Assembly: GCA_963556255.1 (NCBI GenBank)
Contig: OY744604.1
Location: forward strand, 28,463,599-28,527,598
From: Allolobophora icterica
Lineage: Eukaryota > Annelida > Clitellata > Crassiclitellata > Lumbricidae
Direction: 5' to 3'
Length of the DNA stretch: 64,000 bases
A program made the translations under genes and the position numbers. The notes below the pieces were generated by a model, which did no database searches, was not told the origin of the DNA, and saw only the letters and a list, made by a program, of their open reading frames with translations. The first letter of the stretch is position 1; the number at the start of each line of letters is the position of its first letter. Of this stretch, positions 60,713 through 64,000 are shown in pieces.

Positions 60713-63173
60713 GAATTTGTGTAGGCATGCATGTAAGTCTGTATAGGGTTGAATATTTCGTAGCACTTTGAATGGCTTTTCGAAACCGGTATATTCTTGC
60801 CTCCTGTGTCTTCTTTAAAAAGCAATTATTATTCTGCGATTGTAAATTTAAATGTGTGTTCATTTACAAACAACCGTTGAACTTTCACATCGGATCTGTT
60901 GTTGTTGCTTTTTAAGGCAACTGCGCCGAACACTGCATAGAAATGGTTGACAACTACCTGTCGTGGACGTTGCCTGGGGTTGGGCGCCCATTGGTCTTCA
61001 TGGCCATTCAGGGCACCGTTTTGTTCTTCATTCTCTGCATAATCGAAATCGACATCGTCGGATGTCTATTCAAGGTGATGACCCCGAACCGAGTGAGTCC
61101 AGCCTTGTTCACAGCAGACTCTGATGTTTTCCATGAGCGGCAGCGCATCCAATCGAATCCGATACAGGAACTCGTCAAGATGGACCCAGTCATCATCCAG
61201 GATCTGACGAAGCTATATGGAAACTTTGTGGCCGTAAACCACTTGAGTATCGGAATCTCTCAGAAGGAATGCTTCGGTCTCCTGGGCGTCAATGGAGCCG
61301 GAAAGACGACCATCTTCAAGATGCTTACCGGTGAAATCCGGCCATCCTCCGGAAGCGCCTATATTGCCGGGATAAGCGTCCAAGACGACCTTGCACAGGT
61401 ACGTCAGAAGATCGGTTACTGTGCACAGTCTAACACTATCATTGACCAACTGACTGTTCACGAGACGCTGTGGATGTACGCATGCGCACACGGAATTCCG
61501 GCTCAGGTCCGAAAAGAGGTCATCGACCGACTCATTGAACGTTTGACTCTGAAGCCATACATTAAAAAACTGGCTGGAAATCTCAGGTGAATCTGAACAT
61601 ACGCTGTTAAAATTCAAGTGCGTGATGAGAAATGTAAAAATCGGTTTAGGAATATATAGTCTTGTAATTGTAATTGTAATTGTAATTGTAATTACGACTA
61701 GTTTTAAAGCATCTTTGGTACCAAGCTACTTCTAGAATGCTTTACACATATTCTGTATACAGCGCAATTCTCGATACCCTCCCGGTCTTTAACCGTTACC
61801 TCGTCTTCCCTTTTCTTGTATTACCTTATTTTCCTGTTGGAACTTTTTTTTACCTAACCTTACCCTTACGTTTTAACAATTTAAAATAGTATAGCATATC
61901 TAAATTGCGTGTCCTGTATTGTATTGTATTGTATTGTATTGTATTGTATTGTATTGTATTGTATTGTATTGTATTGTATTGTATTTAAACATTTATAAAG
62001 CGCCTCTAGTAGGGTGAACCGTTCAGAAGCGCTCCCAGTGCGCAAGGCCACAAGAAAAGAAATAGGTTTTGAGAAAGGCAAAAGAACACGACATGTTACC
62101 AATTAACATTTGAGAGCGAGTAGACGGAGACAGTGTATTCCAGAGAGAGGGTCCAATTGAGGCAAAATATCGGGACTTCGCCATAGCTGTTCTAGTATAA
62201 GGAACTAGAAGATCCAGTCTGTAGAAGTATTGTGTTACGTTGTTGGTAGCGGTGGAAACAAGCGTAAGTTATGCATGGCCGTTGCGTTGATGGGAAATCC
62301 AGCGGTCCTCTTCCTCGATGAACCGACAACAGGCGTCGATCCAGAAGCCAGAAGACACGTCTGGAATACTCTGGTCGCCGTACGAAACGCCGGCGCCACC
62401 ATCATACTCTCGTCGCACAGGTACATCCACATCTTGCAAGTACTGGTCCTTATACTCAAGTTCCTAAGATATCGTATAATCATGGATATCTCTTGATTTT
62501 ATTAATACACTAATTAATTAATTAAACCATCTGTCGACATAATTCGTTCGTTCGTTCGTTGGGTTTTAGTCATTTCGTTTAGTAAATGTGTAAGTCCCTA
62601 GTTCAATATATCTATGCAGAAACGCTTCCCGCATAATTGCATATAAACATACACACCTATGCACCTACATACGTGCATTCATTAATATATATATATATAT
62701 ATATATATATTATTTGTGATGTCTTTTGTTATGCAAGCATGGAAGAATGCGAAGCCATTTGTACTCGGATGGGAATCCTCGTCAACGGTCGCTTCCTCTG
62801 TCTTGGGAGCCTCCAGCACCTCAAGGATACGTTCAGCGAAGGATACACGCTCATCATCAAGCTCCAGCGCTCAGTCGACAAAGAAAATCTACAGGACCGG
62901 ATTGAGAAACTGAAGACTTTCATAAGCCAAAAGTTCCCAGAGAGTGTCATCAAGGACATTCACGAGAACCTTCTTTATTACCAGATCAAGACGCGAATTT
63001 TTAAGTGGTCTGAAATTTTTGGGATCATGGAGAAGGCGAAGGTGACGTACCAGATCGAGGATTATTCGGTGGGACAGACGACTCTGGAGCAGCTGTTCAT
63101 GAGATTTGCCCGTGTGCAGATCATTCGTCAAATTCTTCCGCTTCAAAACGCGCCAATAACTGATCTGATCTAG
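30777..63173 (+). CDS. ABCA3-like: ABCA-family full-length ABC transporter, 19 exons (5' end uncertain)
   Basis: ATP-driven lipid exporter or flippase of the ABCA subfamily, in plasma or organelle membrane. Exons 30777-31087, 31480-31713, 33333-33583, 34585-34822, 37095-37268, 37953-38134, 38798-38944, 40821-40944, 41592-41746, 44214-44369, 45319-45529, 46612-46861, 47667-47746, 48542-49421, 56465-56589, 57715-57954, 60917-61586, 62250-62420 and 62738-63173 join in phase to 1677 residues plus stop, close to ABCA3 length. NBD1 has [30 protein letters not shown] and STH. NBD2 has [35 protein letters not shown] and SSH. The short first extracellular segment and [12 protein letters not shown] end favour ABCA3-like over ABCA1. 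The first coding exon is probably missing. Donor after exon 8 is GA. Confidence 0.93.
31480..31713 (+). CDS. ABCA3-like: ABCA exon 2 (extracellular loop 1)
   Basis: Acceptor TGTGTAG; reads [20 protein letters not shown]…[14 protein letters not shown]. It has NIT and NAT sequons. Phase 1 in and out, donor GTATTA. Confidence 0.9.
31714..33332. other. ABCA intron 2, nothing further recognised
   Basis: AT-rich with no clear repeat or domain. A 89-codon plus frame at 32575-32844 has no recognisable family. Confidence 0.4.
33333..33583 (+). CDS. ABCA3-like: ABCA exon 3 (end of loop 1, second membrane helix)
   Basis: Acceptor GTTTTAG; reads [18 protein letters not shown], then [13 protein letters not shown] and helix [17 protein letters not shown], ending [12 protein letters not shown] in phase 0 at GTACAA. 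These are typical ABCA landmarks just before the coupling segment. Confidence 0.92.
34585..34822 (+). CDS. ABCA3-like: ABCA exon 4 (membrane helices of TMD1)
   Basis: Acceptor ACGCAG; reads [20 protein letters not shown], then two hydrophobic segments ([33 protein letters not shown]). Ends in phase 1 at GTAAGG. Confidence 0.92.
36676..37039. mobile_element. 364-bp hAT MITE in ABCA intron 4
   Basis: Ends CACTGGCGTA and TACGCCTATG are inverted (two mismatches) and flanked by a perfect 8-bp TSD ATTATTAC (36668-36675, 37040-37047). Subterminal G-runs and C-runs (CTGGGGGGGG… and …GCCCCCCAG) are typical of this MITE type. Confidence 0.85.
37095..37268 (+). CDS. ABCA3-like: ABCA exon 5 (TMD1)
   Basis: Acceptor CTTACAG; reads [20 protein letters not shown], then [20 protein letters not shown], conserved ABCA segments. 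Phase 1 in and out; donor GTTTGT. The acceptor lies 47 bp after a MITE TSD. Confidence 0.92.
37319..37402. repeat. (CT)n microsatellite
   Basis: About 40 CT dinucleotides in ABCA intron 5. Confidence 0.95.
37953..38134 (+). CDS. ABCA3-like: ABCA exon 6 (last helix of TMD1)
   Basis: Acceptor GAATAG; reads GAHWSNIW, then [37 protein letters not shown]. Phase 1 in, phase 0 out at GTCATT. Confidence 0.92.
38798..38944 (+). CDS. ABCA3-like: ABCA exon 7 (linker into NBD1)
   Basis: Acceptor TCTGCAG; reads KEYWVGRK, ending [11 protein letters not shown], the start of the first nucleotide-binding domain. Phase 0 in and out; donor GTATGA. Confidence 0.92.
39690..40100 (-). pseudogene. LINE C-terminal fragment in ABCA intron 7
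   Basis: The minus strand reads [27 protein letters not shown] and [13 protein letters not shown], the end of a CR1-like ORF2 (usual form: GP-x-LWN-x-LP). It is interrupted by stops and has no RT core. Confidence 0.6.
40405..40565. repeat. Tandem array of GACAATTCGGCGC-like units
   Basis: About ten imperfect 13-17-bp units (GACAATTCGGCGC and variants) in ABCA intron 7. It resembles a transposon subterminal array, but no TIR or TSD was seen. Confidence 0.75.
40821..40944 (+). CDS. ABCA3-like: ABCA exon 8 (Walker A of NBD1; aberrant donor)
   Basis: Acceptor CCTGTAG; reads [20 protein letters not shown], then [19 protein letters not shown] with an intact Walker A. To stay in frame with exon 9 the exon must end in phase 1 at ACAG|GAAAGT. 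A T-to-A change at +2 of an otherwise consensus GTAAGT would explain this. Using the nearby GT at 40949 would add four bases and shift the frame. Confidence 0.88.
41592..41746 (+). CDS. ABCA3-like: ABCA exon 9 (Q-loop of NBD1)
   Basis: Acceptor TTTTGCAG; reads [20 protein letters not shown], then [20 protein letters not shown] with the Q-loop. Ends in phase 0 at GTTAGT. Confidence 0.92.
41840..43300 (+). pseudogene. CR1-like LINE fragment in ABCA intron 9
   Basis: Broken frames give [19 protein letters not shown], then RT motifs [49 protein letters not shown] and [13 protein letters not shown]. The catalytic box reads FAYDS where FADDS is expected, and stops are frequent, so it is inactive. 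It is in the same orientation as the host gene. Confidence 0.8.
43556..43625. repeat. 33-bp tandem duplication
   Basis: 'aattccgaaaagagatgtgg' plus 'caattataactcc' occurs twice in direct succession. Confidence 0.85.
44214..44369 (+). CDS. ABCA3-like: ABCA exon 10 (signature motif of NBD1)
   Basis: Acceptor GTTTAG; reads LKGSPFN, then [18 protein letters not shown] with the LSGGQ signature. Phase 0 in and out; donor GTACAC. The upstream LKG continues naturally from exon 9, which fixes this acceptor. Confidence 0.92.
44431..44592. repeat. Minisatellite of AAGACCAAGACTTTGAACCTC-like units
   Basis: Imperfect tandem copies of about 21-27 bp, mixing 'agaccaagac' and 'tttgaacctc' modules, begin 60 bp after ABCA exon 10. 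Confidence 0.8.
44650..45140 (+). pseudogene. Decayed LINE RT fragment in ABCA intron 10
   Basis: Reads [40 protein letters not shown] and, after frameshifts, [12 protein letters not shown], the RT core of a non-LTR element of a different family from the CR1-like copies. Multiple stops. Confidence 0.65.
45319..45529 (+). CDS. ABCA3-like: ABCA exon 11 (Walker B and H-loop of NBD1)
   Basis: Acceptor ATTACAG; reads [20 protein letters not shown], then [20 protein letters not shown] and [11 protein letters not shown]. Ends in phase 1 at GTATGA. Confidence 0.95.
45530..46611. other. ABCA intron 11, nothing further recognised
   Basis: It contains short frames on both strands without known domains. 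Confidence 0.4.
46612..46861 (+). CDS. ABCA3-like: ABCA exon 12 (regulatory segment after NBD1)
   Basis: Acceptor TTCTGAAG; reads [20 protein letters not shown], then [13 protein letters not shown], the conserved ABCA post-NBD motif. The acceptor is set by GYHLTIVK; a later AG would remove it. Ends in phase 2 at GTCAGT. Confidence 0.92.
47667..47746 (+). CDS. ABCA3-like: ABCA exon 13 (short linker)
   Basis: Acceptor GAATACAG; reads [15 protein letters not shown] and so on for 80 bases. It enters in phase 2 and leaves in phase 1 at GTTAAG, exactly bridging exons 12 and 14. Linker exons here are poorly conserved, so the support is phase and position. Confidence 0.75.
48542..49421 (+). CDS. ABCA3-like: ABCA exon 14 (first helix and large extracellular loop of TMD2)
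   Basis: Acceptor ATTTCAG; reads [20 protein letters not shown], helix [19 protein letters not shown], an extracellular loop with NIT and NSS sequons, then [20 protein letters not shown] and [14 protein letters not shown]. At 880 bp it is the longest exon. Ends in phase 2 at GTGGGT. Confidence 0.92.
49490..49930. repeat. Purine-rich stretch in ABCA intron 14
   Basis: About 440 bp of mixed GAA/GGA-rich, poorly periodic plus-strand sequence just 5' of the LTR retrotransposon. Its complementary strand gives Phe/Leu/Ser-rich frames that are artefacts. Confidence 0.7.
49986..50417 (-). repeat. 3' LTR of the Gmr1-like element
   Basis: 432 bp, TG…CA ended. Compared with the 5' LTR I see only two substitutions (CGTCACTG/CATCACTG near 50256 and AATGTTGAC/AATTTTGAC near 50318). 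Confidence 0.95.
50418..50432 (-). promoter_or_regulatory. Polypurine tract of the Gmr1-like element
   Basis: The minus strand reads GAGGGCGGAGGGAA immediately before the 3' LTR TGTCG, the expected site of plus-strand priming. Confidence 0.85.
50613..55409 (-). CDS. Gag-pol polyprotein, order Gag-PR-IN-RT-RH, 1598 aa
   Basis: One open frame. Residues about 80-190 are a Glu/Lys/Arg-rich repetitive coiled coil. A CCHC knuckle ([14 protein letters not shown]) lies near 413-428 and the protease motif SDSGAE near 515. Integrase has an HHCC finger (GHM…CASCQIC, 745-772), a core with Asp near 811 (NMDCIGP), Asp near 875 (SSDCGTNF) and Glu near 911 (LVERCNQS), then a GPY/F-like module (WQGPATVV). 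RT follows (PFVDDM near 1333), then RNase H (SVDASAT, EREAFAV, YSDHNPL) ending the protein. All catalytic residues I can check are present. No frameshift separates gag and pol. It is antisense to the ABCA gene. Confidence 0.95.
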   Translation of the reverse strand: MEALTTEMQANIRKMSSERLRVYLMKAGRDEDDVMSWDRNQLMEEWAMEIGKEEEEFKGSPISPTGVDYELQKRRLEFEIRKYEEQKKEQREKEEREREERKEKEEREREERKEKEEREREERKEKEEREEKRREEEKKERKEKEEREKKERKEKEERERKEKQEERNVRDSLASRTKRYSDALKNILWKFPSDPIEIPGFFDHLDGLFNVYEVDEDVRAKLLLAILSERAKALTMRLTEAQLHDYKFLKEFLLREFKISPSNLRVRFWSLHKASDESFTIYSSKLRVALMYYLKSRKITDEFDKLVSLLVADRLKESLSKACLDYILAQEKEEWLSCEDIANAADIYVASHDGGNDLVCRSHPTPKYNNWTRGQPHVQVNNQTAQPKSPKPEIRGEAKIGARVSQEEAKVKGLCFLCHQKGHMARECQTKPSSKKVSTCIFGNPTEEVIDLVVEKVNVLHEIPEQVKQGNLLDNSKPIGLETAVRVYENSIDGLHERSYINVQIEDLPSQPALSDSGAEICCIDKKLIESLNLPVIKRINIIGFHGEGCKADVVYLQMKLANSMEGTTNIAPSLCVMFAAVPELNERVILTPHVVDLLRDSSQYVVMVAGVDRCVQINKGAEEDNLGVNIEKSNSNESLPSEVNEYSQEQLVDDSDNFLDVESTEFKSDEGVANNDTLLREQQNCHNLISCWQQARQNKNNFFIDNNLLYHKGEIMGHKVNQLCLPEDRIEVVLRVAHDAPCAGHMAFKATRARIKLNFWFPRMDERIREYCASCQICQLRTPVKVADRVPITPIPRADELCFNHLNMDCIGPMVVTGESNKSKPQYNYALVLVDKFSRWPMAYPLRSLNAKGVCEALLQVFTTFSIPRIISSDCGTNFTSRLTKEFLRRMGCSPRFNTPGHPEAAGLVERCNQSLKTMIFKLAQSDPRGWHQLLPFVLWSLREKPSGTTHISPFTMVYGTLPRGPLSVLKESWAGERKVPLNLGKSPEEYLQSLKENLEFAKVYADYYSDIETKRYADYYNLRSTDRKYEVGDKVAVLAPDFGSSKFYSRWQGPATVVKVKSPYSYIVEIEGKQRHLHANKIKRYHERLEQAMINSCSVIVDQDEEFGIVEVVDQEEREQISPSKRIDPLIIAHLSQEEQKQLFEILDRHTAVFVDKPGYCPVLEHEIKITHDFTPKRLRAYKVPELLKPEVQRQIEEMLALDIIRPSKSEMASPVVCVLKGPKGQNGVRLAIDYRHVNKYSLGDCYPTPDIADILQKVGRAKFISVFDAKSGYWQIPVRKEHRWLTAFVCDAGLFEFTRMPFGLKSASNTFIRAMTQVLHPVRSFTEPFVDDMAVVSMNWNDHLEHLEKFLQTIEEAGLTLNLRKCNFAQNKIKFVGHIVGSGCIEPDPGKIATINDIHPPTTKKEVRKVMGFFSYFRNFIPALAEKARIITDLTRDNIPTKVPWEQKHQEALDKLKDDLSKATQLHTIDFTKEFGLSVDASATAVGCCLFQWTEEGQEKPIAFASLKLTDTQMHWSTIEREAFAVIWALKRFKSWIFLSKIIIYSDHNPLSYLTDASPKSAKLTRWALALQEFNVDFRYRPGRQNTVADFLSRL
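55410..55913 (-). other. 5' leader of the Gmr1-like element
   Basis: About 500 bp between the primer-binding site and the gag-pol start, without a long minus frame. Its plus-strand frames are shadows. Confidence 0.6.
55914..55930 (-). promoter_or_regulatory. Primer-binding site, tRNA-Leu type
   Basis: The minus strand reads TGGTGTCAGAAGTGGGA, complementary to the 3' end of animal leucine tRNAs (…TCCCACTTCTGACACCA), four bases inside the 5' LTR. Confidence 0.8.
55935..56366 (-). repeat. 5' LTR of the Gmr1-like element
   Basis: 432 bp, TG…CA ended, near-identical to 49986-50417. It lies 98 bp upstream of ABCA exon 15 in antisense orientation. Confidence 0.95.
56465..56589 (+). CDS. ABCA3-like: ABCA exon 15 (TMD2 helices)
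   Basis: Acceptor TTTCAG; reads [36 protein letters not shown]. Phase 2 in, phase 1 out at GTAAGA. The upstream retrotransposon insertion ends 93 bp before this exon. Confidence 0.92.
56754..56842. repeat. Purine-rich GGA/AAGAAC repeat
   Basis: GGA triplets followed by AAGAAC/AAGAACAAG hexamers in ABCA intron 15. Confidence 0.85.
56880..57035 (-). repeat. tRNA-derived SINE, 3' part with B box
   Basis: The minus strand contains GGTCGGGGTTCAAATCC at 57018-57034, a close match to the pol III B box. The matching tRNA-like head lies at 57455-57505 on the same strand, separated by a LINE fragment. Confidence 0.5.
57036..57454 (-). pseudogene. LINE 3' end (L2/CR1-like), minus strand, copy 1
   Basis: The minus frame reads [46 protein letters not shown] and [16 protein letters not shown] before a stop, the standard C-terminus of L2/CR1-like ORF2. 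The 3' tail consists of ATACA-type repeats at 57036-57060. It belongs to the same family as 61986-62220. Confidence 0.85.
57455..57505 (-). repeat. tRNA-derived SINE, 5' head with A-box-like sequence
   Basis: The minus strand reads GTGCTCCATAGTGTAGTGG followed by TTAGGGCTATGGAC, tRNA-like around the A box (compare tRNA-Asp/Glu heads). It fits with the B-box segment at 57018-57034 as one SINE split by a LINE insertion. Confidence 0.4.
57715..57954 (+). CDS. ABCA3-like: ABCA exon 16 (TMD2)
   Basis: Acceptor TTTGAAG; reads [16 protein letters not shown], then [20 protein letters not shown] and a Cys-bearing loop. Phase 1 in and out; donor CCAG|GTATAA. An alternative donor at 57930 is also phase 1 and would remove eight residues. 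Confidence 0.88.
58379..58660 (-). pseudogene. LINE C-terminal fragment in ABCA intron 16
   Basis: The minus frame reads [27 protein letters not shown] and [19 protein letters not shown], the endonuclease/reverse-transcriptase tail motif LRW-x-GH-x-x-RMP common to many animal LINEs. The RT core is absent. Confidence 0.7.
59539..60334. mobile_element. 796-bp AAAACG-rich element with TAGTTGTTAAAA ends
   Basis: Starts TAGTTGTTAAAA and ends TTTTAACAACTA. The interior is AT-rich with AAAAACG clusters at both ends and no coding potential. The flanking direct repeat is long: CATGTATGTTTGTAGGCA (59521-59538) and CATGTATGTTTGTAGGTA (60335-60352). Probably a non-autonomous DNA element; the superfamily is unclear. 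Confidence 0.6.
60508..60580. repeat. (TA)n microsatellite
   Basis: About 36 TA dinucleotides, with a second shorter TA tract at 60679-60711. Confidence 0.95.
60917..61586 (+). CDS. ABCA3-like: ABCA exon 17 (last TMD2 helix, Walker A and Q-loop of NBD2)
   Basis: Acceptor TTTTAAG; reads [33 protein letters not shown], then [31 protein letters not shown] and [19 protein letters not shown]. Ends in phase 2 at GTGAAT, inside the signature motif. Confidence 0.95.
61663..61695. repeat. (TTGTAA)5 short tandem repeat
   Basis: Five copies in ABCA intron 17. Confidence 0.9.
61914..61985 (-). repeat. (TTGTA)n pentanucleotide array, LINE 3' tail
   Basis: About fourteen GTATT units directly adjoin the 3' end of the minus-strand LINE fragment. 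The same tail type occurs at 57036-57060, so the array is most likely the LINE's repeated 3' terminus. Confidence 0.85.
61986..62220 (-). pseudogene. LINE 3' end, copy 2, abutting ABCA exon 18
   Basis: The minus frame reads [30 protein letters not shown] and [16 protein letters not shown] before a stop, closely matching copy 1 at 57036-57454. It is 5' truncated. Its truncation point is at most 29 bp from the exon 18 acceptor. Confidence 0.85.
62250..62420 (+). CDS. ABCA3-like: ABCA exon 18 (signature and Walker B of NBD2)
   Basis: Acceptor TTGGTAG; reads [46 protein letters not shown]. The acceptor is within 30 bp of a LINE fragment. Phase 2 in and out; donor GTACAT. Confidence 0.93.
62738..63173 (+). 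CDS. ABCA3-like: ABCA exon 19 (C-terminus and stop)
   Basis: Acceptor ATGCAAG; reads [30 protein letters not shown], and [19 protein letters not shown] near the end. The stop is TAG at 63171-63173. A possible poly(A) signal ATTAAA lies at 63260-63265. Confidence 0.93.
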
Positions 63174-63484
63174 TTTTTGCATTGTGAACCTACCTAAACA
63201 TATTAAGATGAAGCTACTTTAACTTTTATAATCCATAATTTAATCCTTAGCATTTTTTCATTAAATTCCCTGACGTATTGTGAATGGACATAGTGTCTAC
63301 GTAAACTTTTAGTGGCCTACGTCCTTTACTTAAGCCGGTAGCAGATGGAAGGAGTTTGATGTCACTCCGGTCATGTTGCATAAAGAAAAAACTTAATCTG
63401 CTGCTTCTGGTTATTTTGTGTTGTTAATTTGTAGCTTCTTTCACGCCGGTGTATTTTGCCCCAGGCATCAAGTGATGGCGCACC

Positions 63485-63920
63485 ATAATCAAACTTTAAT
63501 CAGATCAATATCAACCGTTTCGCTTCTCTCCAAACTTATTGAAAAGATTATTGCTTACCAACTTACTACTTGCAATCTGGTTTCCGCAAGGCCAGTCTAC
63601 TGAGACCCTCTAAGTTCGTCTACTTTCTGATAACTTCCGGGCTACAGATGGGTTGCAGTTTAGTTTCGTCGCCTTGTTTGACGTCAGCGCGGCAATTGAT
63701 ACCATTGACCATGATATTCTCCTATTACGGTTCTCTGTTTCCTTTGGCCTTTCTGTCAATTTCCTAGGATGGCTGGGTCGTGTTTCTTGCATGAGCGTTC
63801 TTTCTATGTGGTGTATGTTTCTCCTCATAGGCCTCTGCCCCGTTCATAGGTCTCTGCCCCGTTCGGTCTGCCACAAGGCTCCGTCTTGGCCCTCTCCTCT
63901 AGATCACTTACACGACTGAC
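63485..63920 (+). pseudogene. LINE RT fragment downstream of ABCA
   Basis: Broken frames read SLLSKLIEKIIAYQLT, QSGFRKG, SFVALFDVSAAIDTIDHDIL, RFSVSFGLSVNFLGWL and an imperfect PQGS-LGPLL region. This is the RT core of a non-LTR element with several frameshifts. Confidence 0.75.
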
Positions 63921-63928
63921 ATAATAGG

Positions 63929-64000
63929 GGCCATCCACATAATACGTACGCACTTAGGGGGTCGAGGGGTCGGATTTTGGCGATTTTGCGTACGGGTGCG
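63929..64000 (+). mobile_element. Harbinger-like element, left end only
   Basis: GGGGCCATCCACATAATACG matches the end of the MITE at 27341-27825, followed by G-rich, CGTACG-bearing sequence. The element runs off the window. Confidence 0.6.

Overview
This is a repeat-rich window of animal nuclear DNA: GT-AG introns, non-LTR and LTR retrotransposons, hAT/mariner/MULE/Harbinger-type DNA transposons, and long AAT, TG, CT and TA microsatellites. The gene families, the recurrent 'taggcctac' motif in noncoding DNA and a Gmr1-type retrotransposon (a group described from deuterostomes) suggest a marine invertebrate deuterostome, possibly an echinoderm or relative. That assignment is inference.

Two host genes are supported, both on the plus strand. 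The first (22-24800, 3' end not found) looks like a small secreted or membrane-tethered EGF-type ligand. It has a signal-peptide exon, two 82-nt copies of a second exon plus a third decayed copy, and an EGF domain split by a phase-2 intron between its fourth and fifth cysteines. The second (30777-63173) is an almost complete ABCA-family full transporter. Nineteen coding exons read in consistent phase for 1677 residues from the first complete codon to the stop. It has two transmembrane halves and two nucleotide-binding domains with every expected motif. One donor site, after the first Walker A exon, reads GA instead of GT.

Layout. 1-5 kb: ligand exons 1, 2a and 2b plus a hAT-like element. 5-10 kb: a second copy of that hAT element, a GC-rich hAT-like element with a nested MITE, SINE pieces, and an R2/R4-type LINE between TAA microsatellites. 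10-22 kb: a CR1/L2-like LINE interrupted by a 4.6-kb 8-bp-TSD transposon that itself carries a mariner, then a second LINE fragment interrupted by a MULE that itself carries a MITE. 22-25 kb: relic exon 2c and the EGF exons. 25-30.7 kb: minisatellite, Harbinger-like and hAT MITEs, and a long purine tract running into AAT repeats. 30.7-63.2 kb: the ABCA gene. Its introns hold LINE fragments, MITEs and a 6.4-kb LTR retrotransposon with nearly identical LTRs and one intact 1598-codon gag-pol ORF whose integrase precedes the reverse transcriptase. 63.4-64 kb: a LINE fragment and the edge of a second Harbinger-like element.

Most of the sequence is nested transposons, and many insertions can be dated relative to each other because the target-site duplications are still readable.
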